Source: Siderastrea siderea (Eukaryota; Cnidaria; Anthozoa; Scleractinia; Rhizangiidae). Taken from it: a DNA stretch of 64,000 nucleotides. The stretch covers positions 30,589,152 to 30,653,151 of the forward strand of contig OZ034977.1 in assembly GCA_964030785.1 (NCBI GenBank), in the 5' to 3' direction. The notes beneath the pieces are model-generated. The model had not been told where the DNA came from. It saw nothing but the letters and a program-made list of their open reading frames with translations, and ran no database searches. This document shows positions 1 to 13,300 of the stretch, piece after piece. The position numbers and the translations under genes are program-made. Positions within the stretch are counted from its first letter, which is position 1, and each line of letters starts with the position of its first letter.

Positions 1-91
1 TTTAATACTACGAATTTCGCAGCGTTTTAAGCTTGCATTACATTCGACGCGACTGAAATGCAAGGTACAAATTAGGTGCAGATTTGCTTAC

Positions 92-359
92 CGGTACTCG
101 CTTTACTTGCGTCAAAATGGTCGAGTAGTACCACAAGGAGAACTCCAAATGATGTATGAATTCCGTAAACCATAAACATCACAAAAAAGGATCCTGCACA
201 CACAACCCATGCCCAGCCGCGATCCTTAGCTGGGCTGTAAACCGTTGGAAGCTGTCTATGAGCGTAGTTTATCAGGGTAATGCTTCCTCCAACTGGAATC
301 GATGTAAGATTCTCGACATTCATCGATGAATGTGATCGAGCCGCACTCAAATCGGTCAT
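92..359 (-). CDS. Monocarboxylate-transporter-like (SLC16/MFS) protein, first coding exon, partial
   Basis: This exon encodes the cytosolic N-terminus and first membrane helix of a major-facilitator transporter of the SLC16 type; family members move monocarboxylates or related small solutes across membranes, often with protons. The visible support is the segment DRGWAWVVCAGSFF followed by VMFMVYGIHTSFGVLLV, which matches the SLC16 signature around DGGWGWxV leading into helix 1. The frame stays open to a GTG at 392, but the first ATG in frame is at 359 (MTDLSAARS, purine at -3), so I start there. The exon ends after position 92 at a minus-strand GTAAGC donor, leaving phase 1; the rest lies beyond the left edge. 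The basic residue where the motif usually has a second glycine (DRGW) is a mild deviation. Substrate cannot be inferred. A spliced exon upstream that adds N-terminal residues is possible. Confidence 0.82.
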
Positions 360-1447
360 GTCACGATGAGTCAGTTTGACAGATGAACACACTTTGAAAA
401 CAAATATTTTCCTGTCTGCAGTGACAGCGAAATCGCGAATTCAAACCCGGCGCAGTTTACAGAGCTTGCGATCGGCTCAACAGTGCAAGTAAAGAATAAA
501 TATACCACACTTGGATCGACCGTGGAAACTAGAAATTCAAGCTTTTCCGGAAATCTAAGACCGCAAAAAGTAACACCAGTAGCTGACTGCAGTAGGTAAA
601 AACCTATTTGCTTTTAATTGTATCCTTTCCCACTGATTGCAAATCACATTCACATTCATGAATTTAAAAGCTTGCCGAGCCTTAACTAACAGATTTGCCA
701 GACTGATAATCGGATATGTTGATAAATTTCTGTTTTTCTTTCTTTCTTTCTTTTTTCTATTTTTGTTTTTTGATTTTTTTCCAGTTCTTGAAATTTCGAG
801 ATTAAATACTCGGTGTGAAAAAATATATATGAAAGAGAAAAGAAAAAAGCGCTGACACTGGGACCTAGGTTCTAATTTATCAACCGATGACCAACAATGT
901 CACCGAAAAAAGCTAGGGACTTTCTTATTTTTTCCCACTTGCAATTTTTGATTCTCAAATCAAAGAGCACACTGCGAAAATGGTGGTTACATTTTGATTT
1001 CATAATCACTTGCGTAATTCCATTAAGATTTTAGCGAAACAAAGGTCAGCTTTTTCACCGGAGAGCTATTAATTATTTGTTTTCGAGCTACCGAGCAGGT
1101 GTGTGTTGTCCCTACATGAAAACCCCTGCCTATTGGCTGAACAAAAAAGCTCCAGAAAGATCTGCTACAACGTTGCGACACGAGAGCTAAACAAACTATG
1201 ATTATGTAACGCTCGAATTGAAGCCTTAACTAATAAAAATTTTGGCGATTTGATACAGACTAAAACAAAAAGCTTAACGTCTAAAGATGTTTTGAAAGGC
1301 TCCGAACTTTTGATAAGATGCGCATGTTTTTGTAAGAGAGGCTTGTGCAGTTTAAGATTTATTGAGAGTGATGATCAAACCAGCGAGTAGTACAATAAAT
1401 CCATATAGCTCTCATTCTTATCACGTGTGAATATTATAATTGCCAGT

Positions 1448-1517
1448 CAACCTCGCAGTCCCAGGGCCTCTCTTCTTTACAACGTCAGTAAGGAAAGACA
1501 CCCTGGGAACGAAGTTG
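1448..1517. mobile_element. Short foldback (CAACCTCGTTCCCAGGG-end family)
   Basis: The two ends are inverted copies: CAACCTCGCAGTCCCAGGG on the left and CCCTGGGAACGAAGTTG on the right, with about 35 bases between. The same terminal motif recurs at 4966, 5276, 6136, 6439, 14624, 26262, 36134 and 36346, so it marks a repeat family rather than a chance hairpin. This copy looks heavily internally deleted. Confidence 0.6.
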
Positions 1518-2334
1518 ATCGTTGTTACATGTGTTCAAGAGAATATGAAGGTGAGAGTATCCATTCCCCATGTATGACTGATACCATTTTTAGATCAACC
1601 ACAGACTGACCAGGTATTTCAGGTATTTGCACGAACCCTGAACGTTTAGAACATCCAACTTTAAGATTTCCTGTTTTCATTTGAAAAGTTCAACTTTCTT
1701 GCGATAAATTTTACATTTTAGATCACTTAAGTGTTGTTTTAATCGTTTCAATTACTTTTTCTTGGAGGTTTTTGGAGTTTTTGAAGAAACAAGAAATCAA
1801 GGATTGCTGATCCAAGGTGGCCGCTGTTTGGAAATAATGACGCAATAGCCATGTCACGTGACATTAACAGCTAATGCTGCGGACCTTAAAAGAAACGTTA
1901 TTGGACGCACTACTGTAAATACTCTCTACGTTTCGTGGAAATAACTCCTAGGAGGGCGGGACAGATAACACCCTCCCCCCCCCGATCCAAAATACCAAAA
2001 AAAGCCCGGTCTGAATAGGGTCAATAATTTATGTAAACATTGTGACGGTCAAACGTGTTACACTTGTTGGCCAGCTTAGGAACGAGTGGAGGACAGTGAG
2101 CTAATCGATAAAACAAACTAATTGATTAAAATTATTCTACATAGCACAAAAAAGGGTAATTTTACCAAGTTTGCGAATTAATCGGTTCCCCCTCGTGGAA
2201 GTATTTGGTCCTCCTTTACCAAAAATCGTGGACTGATAGAAAATGTTCTTTTTTTTTTCCAAACTAGAAATTAAATGGAAGCCGTCTGGGATTACTTTTT
2301 AGGCGCGGTGATGTAGTGTTATAGCGAGTGGGAC

Positions 2335-2765
2335 CTTCGAACGAAAGATCCGTGGGTTGTTGATCCGAAGTTAGATTGGTCTCTCCATTGTCCTGTTGTT
2401 TCCTTACACAAGAAACTTTTCTTTACCATGTCTCTCTCACCAAGCTGTATAAATGCGTACTAATGAAAAAAATGCTGGAGGTAACCCTGGGGTCAGTGGA
2501 CCTACCATCCTATCAAGGGGGAGGTAGTAATACTCCTATTTGCTCTATGCTGGGTATCCTGTGATAGACTAGCACCCTATCCAGGGGGAGTGGTAATACT
2601 TCTAGTTGATTTATGCTGGTTATCCTGTGATGGACCTAGCATCCCATCCAGGGGGTAACTTTATGGTGGGTGTCCCATCCAAGGAGAGTAGTAATTCTCC
2701 AAATTGCTTCATACTACAGAAACTGGATTACGTTCCGGGCGTGGGGGCCATTACAGGATTATAAA
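2335..2765 (+). repeat. SINE-like repeat with tandem ~70-bp body units
   Basis: The start carries a degenerate tRNA-like head (around 2320-2370). It is followed by about three copies of a unit built on CATCCCATCCAGGGGGAG, then a TAATACT and TTGCTTCATACTACAG tail. Related bodies occur at 28100-28140 and 30234-30415, and a tail at 16530-16564. The assignment to a tRNA-derived SINE rests on overall layout, and the exact ends are uncertain. Confidence 0.45.
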
Positions 2766-2773
2766 TTGAACTA

Positions 2774-4348
2774 CCTTATTCTCACTAAATTTCGCGGGTA
2801 TTCAATTTCGCAAAAAATCATGAGCCATATTTCGCGAGTATTAAATTTCGCTATTTTGAGAGGAAATTAGACTTGTAGTGTATTAAATTTCACGATTTTT
2901 TTCCATTCTTCAATATGTAGCTTTAACCTCAGAACTGTAGCAACAGAATTAAGGCTGTGGTTAAAAGTGGGACGTGGACGTGGACGTGGGGACGGGGACG
3001 CGGGGACGCGTGTTTGGGTACGTGGGACGCGGGGACGTGTGAGGACGCGAGATAGGGGACGCGTGGGGACGTGAGTTCAGGGACGCGGGGACGTGAGATC
3101 GGGGACGTGGGGAGACGAGGTCGGGCCGGGACGCGTGTTATTTAGCAGAAAAGCGGAAAAAAGTATTGTATTGCCCATTGTAAAAGTGACTATAAATAGA
3201 TCGAAAAAGCTGTTTTCCTGCAACGAAACAGCGAAAACATTGGCTATTCTCCTGTCAATCTGCGTAGACCTGCCAATGACAAACACCTTTCTTTCCGGAC
3301 TTCTTATGAGTTTAAACTGTGTCCACTGAGATTTTTAATCCATCGAACTCAAACTATATAAGGAGAAAGTTAATGACATTTCTCTGGAGATTATAACCGA
3401 TTTCTTATGAAGTTTTCGTGATTGCTAGCCGCAGAAACACGTTACTCCTCAGAAGTTCTCCCGGGAAATCACCAACAAAGTCAGCTCTCCTCTCTGTTTT
3501 TCGATCGGCCATTAGCTGTTTTTTCTTGTCACCAGTATCTTTATTCTGTTCACTGTTGTGTTGACTGCTACATTTTAAGAGGGACTTTCCCTTTTGACGG
3601 TGCGAAAATTCAACACAAACGTGCAGACACTTAAATGATATGAAGTTTAGACTGATTTATTTCTAAGAGATGCCCGACAAACCTTTGTTCCAAGAGGAGG
3701 TACCGATTTGGTCTCAGATGCTGATACTGATCTTTTTCCGCGAGTGCGTGACGCCATTTTTGTCACGATAAGTGTCGTGTTTCTTCCCTCCTGGGTCTAT
3801 GTGGATAGATGAAAATAGCCGATGCTTGCGCTGTTTCGTTGGAAGAAACCAGCTTTTTCGATCTATTTAAAGTCACTTTTGTCCGCTTTTCTGCTATATC
3901 CCACGTCCCCGCCTCCCAAATCTCACATCCCCACGAATCCCCCATCTCGCTTCCCCGCGTCCCCGTCCCCACGTCCCTGTCCCACTTTTAGCCACAGCCC
4001 ATAATTAATACGATTGTCATCGTTAACAATAGCAAACAAAACAAGCTAAACATAACAAAGCATAGGGTTCCACAGTCTAAATAATCGATAGCGGCAGAGG
4101 ACAGTTCGGACAGCGAGAGTGATGCAGTGGAAAATAACTGATGGACAAAATCAAACAAAAAAACTCCTGAACATAAAATAACAGTAACAACCGTAATAAA
4201 GCAACAGCTTGAATTTCATTATTTTATTGATATCATATAGAATTAAATTTCGCGATTCTAATCTTCGCGTGTCCTTTATTTCGCGAGCATTAAAAGAAAT
4301 CGCGAAAATCGCGAAATTTAGTACTCGCGAAATTAAGTGAGAATAAGG
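2774..4348. mobile_element. TA-flanked foldback element with TTTCGCGA-rich ends
   Basis: The left end CCTTATTCTCACTAAATTTC and the right end, whose reverse complement begins CCTTATTCTCACTTAATTTC, are inverted copies flanked on both sides by TA (2772-2773 and 4349-4350). Subterminal zones repeat the motif ATTTCGCGA in both orientations. TA duplication fits the Tc1/mariner/pogo group, but no transposase is present. A second foldback (2953-3999) sits inside it. Confidence 0.7.
2953..3999. mobile_element. Nested foldback with inverted GGGGACGCG minisatellite arms
   Basis: The outer ends GGCTGTGGTTAAAAGTGGGAC and its inverted copy frame the element. Each arm then carries a G-rich (left, about 2968-3131) or C-rich (right, about 3895-3990) array of degenerate GGGGACGYG units. 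A further inverted segment follows at about 3150-3270 versus 3780-3890, including TAAATAGATCGAAAAAGCTG on the left. The arms are therefore roughly 300 bp. No protein is encoded; the apparent frames across the arms are low-complexity shadows. Confidence 0.65.
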
Positions 4349-4965
4349 TAATATGTTTCAGCTAGGAGGAGGCAGATCAGTTGGCTGTATTACAAGCGTG
4401 ACTGAAGACATGAAAGAGTTGAACTCGGGACTGCCGTGAAAAAGAGGATATTCAACGGAATTCTCTTTTAAAGCTCGCATATTATTATGTTGACTCTAAA
4501 TCGGTAAAGGACTCTCTTATCTAAAACTAATTTTGATTCGTTTTCCCTTAAAAAACCTTTTGAAATCTTCCTCTTGGTGTTAAGGAGCACATTGTCCATG
4601 CGCGAGGGTAGGTTGGTAACGTTAAGTCCCACACTGGTCGAAAGCGACTAATCCGTCCGGTTTCTACTTCCCCTTGGCTGATCCATCGCACGGTTACCCC
4701 AGCATTTTTTCACCGTTACTCATTTATACACCTTGGTAAAGAGAGACAAAAAATATGGAGAAAAGTTTCGTGTGTACCACACGACGTGATGCAATGACCA
4801 CCCTCTAAGCACCCACCTTCCCATAAAAAATTTGTCCGCTCAAAAGTTCGGCACGCTAACAACGCTCGCCACCTCGCCTTCACATAAACGAGATTACTTA
4901 CACAGTACTCATCACTTTAGAACATTTTTAAGACAACAGTGAAATCCTCAGTGACATAGTCCCTT

Positions 4966-5276
4966 CAACCTCGTCACCAGGGCCTTCTCCTTGTTCAAAA
5001 TGGCGGTCGGAGAAAGGCTGCTGAAATACTCCAAGAATCGTGGAGTATTTTGTCACGTGACACATGATGAAACGGCTTTTTCGGAGGTTGGCTTTAGCGT
5101 CTGGCGGCCCTGTTTGTCTTTTTGCAATCTGAAACTGTTATTCAAACGGAACGAATACATTTCAAAGTGTTTACGTGACAAAATTCTAACTAATTTTGGA
5201 GCCATTTTTGCAGCCTTGGCCAGGGGTTTCTCCGACCGCCATTTTGAACGAGGAGAAGGCCCTGGGGACGAGGTTG
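4966..5276. mobile_element. MITE, CAACCTCGTTCCCAGGG-end family
   Basis: The ends are inverted over about 40 bases: CAACCTCGTCACCAGGGCC then CTTCTCC and a CAAAATGGCGG core, mirrored at 5236-5276. GTCCCTT lies directly left of the element (4959-4965) and again at 5280-5286 after three extra bases, which may be an imperfect target duplication. The reading frames across it are open but symmetrical between strands, as expected from the foldback. Confidence 0.65.
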
Positions 5277-5361
5277 ATTGTCCCTTTAACACAGTGTCCA
5301 GTAATGTCGGTACTTGATAATCTTTTCCGGTAAATGAAGCAACTAAGCTGGATAGGTGTAT

Positions 5362-5430
5362 CCTGCATGCAGACGTCTCCTATTTCCCTTGCTTATGAAG
5401 CAAAGTAAATAGGAGACGTCTACGCGCAGG
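5362..5430. repeat. Long perfect-stem hairpin
   Basis: The stem AGACGTCTCCTATTT (5371-5385) pairs exactly with AAATAGGAGACGTCT (5407-5421). It is extended outward by partial pairing of CCTGCATGC with ACGCGCAGG and inward by CTTGCTT with AAGCAAAG. It is probably a minimal foldback element. Confidence 0.6.
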
Positions 5431-6135
5431 CTAGAGCGTTGATGTAGGAAGAGAAATAAAATGTGGGGAGAACTCTCGGCTGGAACAGCGGTTAATTCGC
5501 CCACGAGTAGACTCGTCCACAGTGTAGTTACCTCGCCTGCATTTGAAAACTCGTCTGCATAGAGAAGTGGAGGAAATGTTGAGAAATATTCTGTTCCAGG
5601 AGATCAGAACGCCCTCTCCCCCGCACGCCTCTTTCCTGTTCCCCGATCCACACTACCGTAGAATAGCAGGCTAGTCGTGAAATTTAACCATCACAGCTAC
5701 AAAACAAGTGAAACCGTTTGAAATCGATTGTGTGCGAGCGAGTTAACTTCAGTGTGGGCGAGTCTGTAAAAGGGCGAATTGACCGCTCAGCGACGGCTGT
5801 AACCAGGACTTGAACCAGTAAAAAGTGCAACGTGCTAACAACTGCGTATCCATGTAAGAAAAGTGTACACTTGTTTAATAACAGCTTCGTTTCATCGTAT
5901 AAGGTTATCATTTTTTATCCCAATTTCTTTTCAATGTACCGACTTAAATATATAAAATTACAGAATAACTAAAATTTATATCAAAGTCTAAAATAGATTT
6001 GGCTAAAGCCAGTTCGGGGTTGCCACCCATCAGGACAAAACATAAAAAAAAAAATTAAGGGCTGAAGATAATCCTTTATGATAATAAAATTGTAAAACAA
6101 ATTCAAATGTATTCAATCAAAACAAATTCACTGAC

Positions 6136-6439
6136 CAACCTCGTTCCTAGGGCTTTTACCTTGTAGATTCAGACTTTTAATAATCACCTCATACCCATGC
6201 AACAAACACGAATGCAATAATTGCTTTATTCAATTCTCAAACTTGGTAACTGTTGCTCATTTTTTTGGACATATTTTGGGACAAAACGTTTGAATTACGT
6301 CATTACGACAAAAAAATTTGAACGCCGCGACACGTGACATGGCATCCAATTACCAATTACTTATAAGGTAAAAAGCAGGGTTATTCACAGATAACCTGTG
6401 TGCACAACCTCTTTTCCAGGGACTCTGGGAACGAGATTG
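6136..6439. mobile_element. Diverged MITE, CAACCTCGTTCCCAGGG-end family
   Basis: It starts CAACCTCGTTCCTAGGGC and ends CTCTGGGAACGAGATTG, an inverted pair of the family terminal motif about 300 bp apart. The interior carries no protein. No clean target duplication is visible. Confidence 0.5.
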
Positions 6440-7328
6440 CCTGTGTGTGTTGAACCAATCGGAAACATAGAAACTCTATAGCCGAGATTGAGAATTTAAC
6501 ACATGTAGAATCATTTAACGTCCAAACAAATGTAGTTTCTGCATTCTGTTAGAGCGTTTTGCAATTGAGTGATCATACAACAAAACGACGCCAGGTGTCC
6601 CAGGCGAGTGAAACCATGTACAATCCATGGCGCAAGTTCTCTTTTTAACCTATCATAGAGCGTAACAAAACAACACAAATTGAAAACTAAGCGTGACCAG
6701 TTTTTCAACATTTACCGATATTTGGCGTTTTTTCAATAACACATATCGATATCATGACGTCACATTCGAGATTCGTAACGCTTTCTTCCAAGAGGTCACG
6801 TGAGAAAGATCGAATGGCATCAAAATCACCGTCATTTTGCTCAAATATCAATGATACCGAGTGACGATTTAGAATGCTCAGAACCTTTCAACAGGGTTTT
6901 TGTACAGTCATTGAACCTCGCACCAAAAAACCTTACTGTCATTTATACGAAATTAAGAAAATCAACGTGAAGGTAAAGAACATGTTTCTGCATAATTTGA
7001 GGCTTTCTCTGACAACACATAAATAAAGCCTCCTGCAACACTGGTTCATCGATTTCGTGAAAAATAAGCATAAATAAGGGACAACTGAAGACACAAAATG
7101 TTACACAACATGTCTCTGTCTTCGGCATCTTTAAAACTACATGTACTCCTGTTTTAAGACTGAAACTCTTTTCGCTTGATTAGTTGGAGAATGCTTCAGT
7201 TGTTTTAGTCACTTCCTAAGTAATGTGTATTTAAAATTACATCGTCAGCTTAAATAAAAGAGTTCATCTATTTATTTACAACTTTGCAAATATTTCAGTC
7301 CAATAACTTTCAGCAAACTCCTCCTGGC

Positions 7329-10300
7329 TCAGCTAGTGAAGCTTGTTGAAGCCTCAGATTCCTCAGAGGGAACAGGTGGAGGTTCTTGCACGACTAGTTT
7401 GGAGCTTTCATCAAATGCCAGGTTTATCTGTGATAGTAAAACAAGAAGTGTCTAGTGCCGCACAAAGCAAGGTTTCTTAAACGGGCGATGCCACGCTATT
7501 TCAGTATCTCTTCGAAAAGCTAAAAAGTGTCTTCCCATCAATTGAATTGCAAAAATAATGATCTAGCTTTGTTATTAAAGACTATCTTTCGACACTGAAT
7601 CTGTTTCCTGTCGTCTGTTGCTACCGTCATGGATTGAAACTTGAAAAAATTGGGCCAATGTTTTCAAGTTTTGATGCTGTGCTCTCAAAAAGTACCAAAA
7701 AAAGTTATGGTTAGCTGTCCCTGATAAAATTCATGTGATATCTTCCTCATAGTTTAACAGGAGCCCTTTGTGTATGAGTAAAGGCACAAGGCAATGATTT
7801 TAGCACAGAATTGACCTAAAATGCCAAAATCCTGGTGACGCAGCCCCCTTAAGATTAATGAATATTTTATTCCTTAATATCAGAGATCTTACCTCAGAAG
7901 AATCTTCATAAAGATTTTTGTCTGAACGATCAGTGAAGGAAACAAACTGAGCATTAACAACACTCTCTATTTCACCAATATTGTGTTCTTCCATATCATC
8001 AGCTTCACTGTTTGGGTATGAATACTGGTGACACAGCTCTCTTTCAAGCCTGCGTTTTCTTCTTACTTTCTGCACATGGCGAACCTGGAAAACCAAAGAA
8101 AAAACAAAAGTTAACTGTTTTTACTTAACCCTTTAAGCCCCAGCATTATTGTACAAATTCTCCTTACTAGTCTCCATACATTTTGTTGATTGTTAGTTGG
8201 GAAAACTTGTTTAAACATAAGGCGATAATATTCATCTACAGTGATCAGTTCCTGAATTCTCATGACCTGGGTGTGTTGTAATGCACTGATATGATGAGGC
8301 AAAAAAAATTTTTTTGATGCTGATCACTATTTGGGCTAAGTGTCTTGAGCAGTACTTTCCACTGAAACTTCTTATTATGCTGTCAAACAAGGTGGATTTA
8401 TGTTTTGAGTCTGTGAGTGAAAGCTATTGAGTGGTTCTTTCCTGAGTTGCTGTGCACAGTGCTGTGCAAAGTAGCTTTTTTCCTGTTAATTTTTAATTTG
8501 TCACAACCATCCAACTGAAAGCTAATGAAAAGTGGTTCGTTGCAACTAGCTGTTCATAAAATTTCCCTATTCTTCTGAAATTGGAACTTAAGAAAATTTT
8601 CCCTTAAACTGGTACTGTTTGGAAGTAATAATGATAGTAGTTACTATAGTATTAACAATCAATCATTTACGAAATCATGATAAAATTAATTAAACAAAAA
8701 AACTAAATGTACTTACCAAAAAATATGAAATCACAATTGCCAACAAACATCCCACTGGTATAAGAATGTAGTCAAGTATTTTCATGTTAAAGTGGTGCCT
8801 GATAACACTGTGAGAAGGAGACACAGTTGTGTAATTTGCAACATGAGTAACATGCTGAGTAATCGATCCTGTAGTCCTCAACGGAGAAGCTACAGTCGTT
8901 TTGTTTAGTGAATTTCCTTTACTGTCTTCATACAAATCTAGCATGTCGGCAATCGTATGTGTCCTGGAATGGTCTGTTTTTAACGTCTTGATAACAGTTG
9001 TGATAGTTGGTGTCTTTTCTGGATTTAGCTCATTGTTTGTAATGTTCATGTGTCTTGACATATTTTGGTGACCAACTGTTGGAAGATGATCATTGTTTCC
9101 ACTGTTATCACTGATATTTGCAGACAGAGATTTGTTGCCATTCACTGAATCTAAAAAAAAATAAAACAAAACAAAACAAAACAAAAACAAAAAAATTAAA
9201 AGCAGTCAACTCTGAGTGATACCTGAAATGAGGAGCACAGTGTTAACAGAGATCTTTATTCTTCCTTCTAATAGACATGTACAAGTATATCTTGTAAACT
9301 CCCCTATAAAATAGACATTCTATAGGAAATCTCCACTAAACACCCCTGAAATAACTATAAAAAAATGCCAGGCCTCCATCTGCTAGTTTAACACCTCCCT
9401 ATCTTGTACCCAAGCACTCAGTGGGTTGAGCTCAATCACCAGATGGTTGCCAGGCCAACCTCTGTTGTAATGCTTTTTGACACATTTATCAAAGTTAATA
9501 CATGTAACATAAACTTGAATATTCAAAGAAAGGGAAAGCTCTGCTCTATAACTGTACAAGGAAAATAAATATAAATGCCTCTCTCTTCATTGAACAACCC
9601 CCAAAAAGGTGCTACTGTAAACATTCCCATCTCCCTGGAAAAAATGATAAATACCCTGGAAATCTATTAGGGCTGCAATGATAAGCCAATGCATCGGTCA
9701 ATGGCGATATTTTTTTCCACGATACAAATAGTGATACTTAAACAAGATATAGCGATATTGCAATGCAATAAAATGTGCTACATCAAAAAATTGTGAAATG
9801 ACTGTCATTAATATTCCTCACCCAAACTCCGCATTTTAGCCCTTCTAAGGCAATTTGATTATTATGCTAAATTTGTTACTATGGAAATAAATTATTTGAA
9901 AGTTGTCTAAGTTGTTGGTAACAAGCACAGTAATGTATTGTGTTGTGTATGGTATCGTGGCCCTTGGATCGATGTATGTATCATATTGGTGGAAAATGTA
10001 TCATTGCAGCCCTAACATCTATCGACTATGAATTAGACTATTAATTTTACAGTTTTTCTCAATTTTTCTTCAGTCATGGGGACCAAACAATAGACCTGTG
10101 AGAAAGAATAATTTTAGTATGATTAAATTTCCCAACTTTGATTTGAGTTTAGTTTAAGTGCACTTTGAAAGAAGACACACAAAAAGAAGCTGAGGTTGTT
10201 CTTTTTGCTAAAGCTTAAGGGAAAAAAAAGAAAATCCAGTTATGATGACATAAAATACGTTGTGAATGTTGATTTCTTATTTTCATACACCACTAATTAA

Positions 10301-13300
10301 AAGCTCTGTGATTATTTATCTTGTGAAATTAATAAGCAGCATATATATAGCATTCATTTTAGAACCTTGCAAGTTATCCTATAATTGTAATAATATTAAT
10401 ATCTATTCTATTAATTCTAGTAATAATATTACACCAATAACTGAAGATGACAGAAGCTTCTGTTGAAAGATGTTTTTGAATCTTAAAAATATCATGCTTC
10501 TTCCTTAACATCATTGTGAATTTGCTCTTGTTACAACCCTCTGCAAATTACAAGTGCATCAACCCAGTCATTTACAGTGACTCACAGCTCTTGAAATCAA
10601 CCACTACACTTATACTCTCACAAACATTAAATGTTTGAAAGATTAGCTTTAATAATATCAGGAAAAAGTACGGTGGCCCACAGGCAGGGGCAAAATTTCC
10701 CTTTCAGAACACATCAAGCTTTTCCAGAACACAACAATCTTTTCCAGAACACAATGATCTTTTTCAGAACACAACAATCTTTCTCAGAACACAACAATCT
10801 TTTTCAGAACACAACGTCACTTTCTGATACACAACAGCAAACTGAAACACAACAAAACATGGTGAAACACAATAAATTTCAAAGGACTGGTAACTAGTGC
10901 TGACGCTGAAAGCGATTTGAACCTGGAACTAGTACAGGTAAACGTCACTGTAAAGACGCCATTTTTGTACTGTTGTGCATGTTGTGTTTCTAAAGAAGAG
11001 AAGCAGTCTATGTACACAGTGGATTTGCAGTCATGGCATCTTCTCGTTCAGTGAGTGAGGATCCTGGAGAGGGAAGCATAATTTCATATGACTTTTCAAG
11101 AGGATATATGTATGAAGTTATCACTGAATTCTTAGCTAAGTTTCATGGCATTACAATTTGTGTAAGGACATTGGAAAACAGGTTTAGGCAATTGAAATTA
11201 AAGAGAAGAATGCCAAGGTGGATAGAGGAGTATGTGGCATACCCTACGATTAAACGATTACCTACGATTACCTAAAACCTGGAATCCGGATTGACTTCTC
11301 TTTAAAAACAAAAGTCCATTTTCGAGATATAGAACTTTCGCAATTTTTCGAAAATGTTATGGTTACGAATAAAAAACAAGAAGGAGGTGGTGTAGTTGGT
11401 TGTTATTTAATGCTTAATGCATACGCAGGGTAGCGAGAATGAAAATTTTACGAAATGGTGATTACACTGGCTTTTATGAGTCGAGGTTGCAAAAGTTGCT
11501 CATTTCGTCACAAGTGGATTGGACTGATGTCGGCTGGCCAGCAAAAAATACACGCAGTATTTTGGACCGGCGGCTTTAGGGAAAGTACGTTTTTTCTTGG
11601 GGGGGGAGGGCTGGGGCCTCAGAGGGGAGGGTCATCAGCAAAAATGAGCACCAAAAGGGGAGAGCCATACCTCATGTGAGCTATTCAAGGGAGGGTCACA
11701 CATCTTTTCCAGAATTTTTTAATGAAAATTTTTGTGATGTTGCTTTCCATTTTTCTTACAGATTAAGTTTTTCTTTTCACCTACTTTGAATTAATTTGTT
11801 GTTTTATTATAGGTACGTTATAGGTAAGTATTCTACATGTCTATTATACCATGGCACATAATTTATCTCGGAGGACTCGTGTCCTTTTCCGTCCGTATCG
11901 AGAAGTACTTGACTCAGGTATCGTTTCTTCAGCTTCTTGCTGTTGGCTATCCGCTGCCTGATCTCCTGAGTCGTTTAGTTCTGAAGAGTTACTAGTAGAT
12001 CCAACAATGCGCTCCACGCTGTCGGAAATGTAGGAAATATTTGTTTTTGAGAGGCAGATTTCGCATGCTAAACAAATAAACCTTTCTGTTAAAATAACCA
12101 ACAGTAATGCCGGCTAGTCGGAGACAGAAGTGCGTGTATTTTCCCTTCGATATTTTATGTTCAAAACTTTTATAATACTCAAATACTTCCATATTCAAAC
12201 TTCAGCTATAAAACGTAAATATCCCACATTGATTGTTCGCATTTTCCTTGTTTCAGCGCGCACACATTCAATATCGAGATAAATATATCCATATTCAAAC
12301 ACATTGCGTTCACAAGCGAAACGTTCTGAGGTTTCTACAGCATGGAACATACCATGTAGTAGTGAGGGGAGGGTCACACTTTTGTGAGTCACCTAAAGGT
12401 GGGGGGGGGGGGTCAGAAGTTTTTTTATTAAAATGCAAGGGAGGGCCAACACTTTTCTGGGAAAAAAATACTAAAATTCCCCAGCCCTCCCCCCCCCCAA
12501 GAAAAAACGTACCTTCCCTTATCACTTGATAGACTGGAGTGATGTGGAGTAGCACGATGCCGGATCAAGACGCAAGCGATCACGAAGATGAAGTAAGTGA
12601 ACAACATACAATGCCTTAAGGTAAGAAAGTCTTCGCTCCAGGTATAGCAACGAATAGTAACAACGGTATATTTAGTTTTAGGTGTCAGTATTAAATTTTC
12701 TGTAACGGTACAGAAAACGGTACGGAACATTACGACTGATTTTTGCCTAAGGTTTTACCATTCATTAACTGAAAGATCCACCACTGAGACGGGGAAAATG
12801 AAATGTATTTTGTGAGCACATCCAACGGTATGGTGCTTGTTCTCAAAAATCAGAAAACATTCATGAGAACCCTCAAGATGTTATCTTTCTCACAACAGTA
12901 AGATATATAAGAAATGGCGGACTATAGACCTTTATCACAGTAATTTTATATATAAAACGGGTAACAAAAATTCGTTGACACTGCTGGAAAGATCGAGCAC
13001 CTTAAAATTAGTAACAAGGCCAAATTTGAGAGTAATATCTTTTGAAATAGCGAAGACATGGTTCCAAGAATTCGAGAAATTTAACACACGTTTGTATAGC
13101 AAGGGCAAAACTTGCCCGTCTCCATATAAAAGTACTCTCCAACCACCACAACTGTCAGCCCTGCACTGTGGCAAAATATGGCGGAAAAGGCATACAAGTG
13201 GGAAGGTGACCATGTGTCCCCTACTAGTCTCAGGTTTCAATCGCTTTCAGTGTCACTGCTAGTTACCAGTCCTTTGAAATTTTGTTGTGTTTCACCATTT

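Larger units (their letters stand above)
393..2771. other. Intergenic, MCT 5' side; no gene recognised
   Basis: I see no coding exon here. The stretch contains T-rich low-complexity sequence around 735-785, one short foldback at 1448-1517 and a SINE-like block from about 2335. Any promoter or 5' untranslated exon of the SLC16-like gene should lie in the first few hundred bases, but no core element stands out. Confidence 0.5.

Noticed and set aside
9151..9190. Hydrophobic signal-like N-terminus (MFLFCFVLFYFFL) for the membrane protein
   Set aside because: It is the translation of the T-rich tract before a splice acceptor. The real signal peptide is encoded by the exon ending at 14314.
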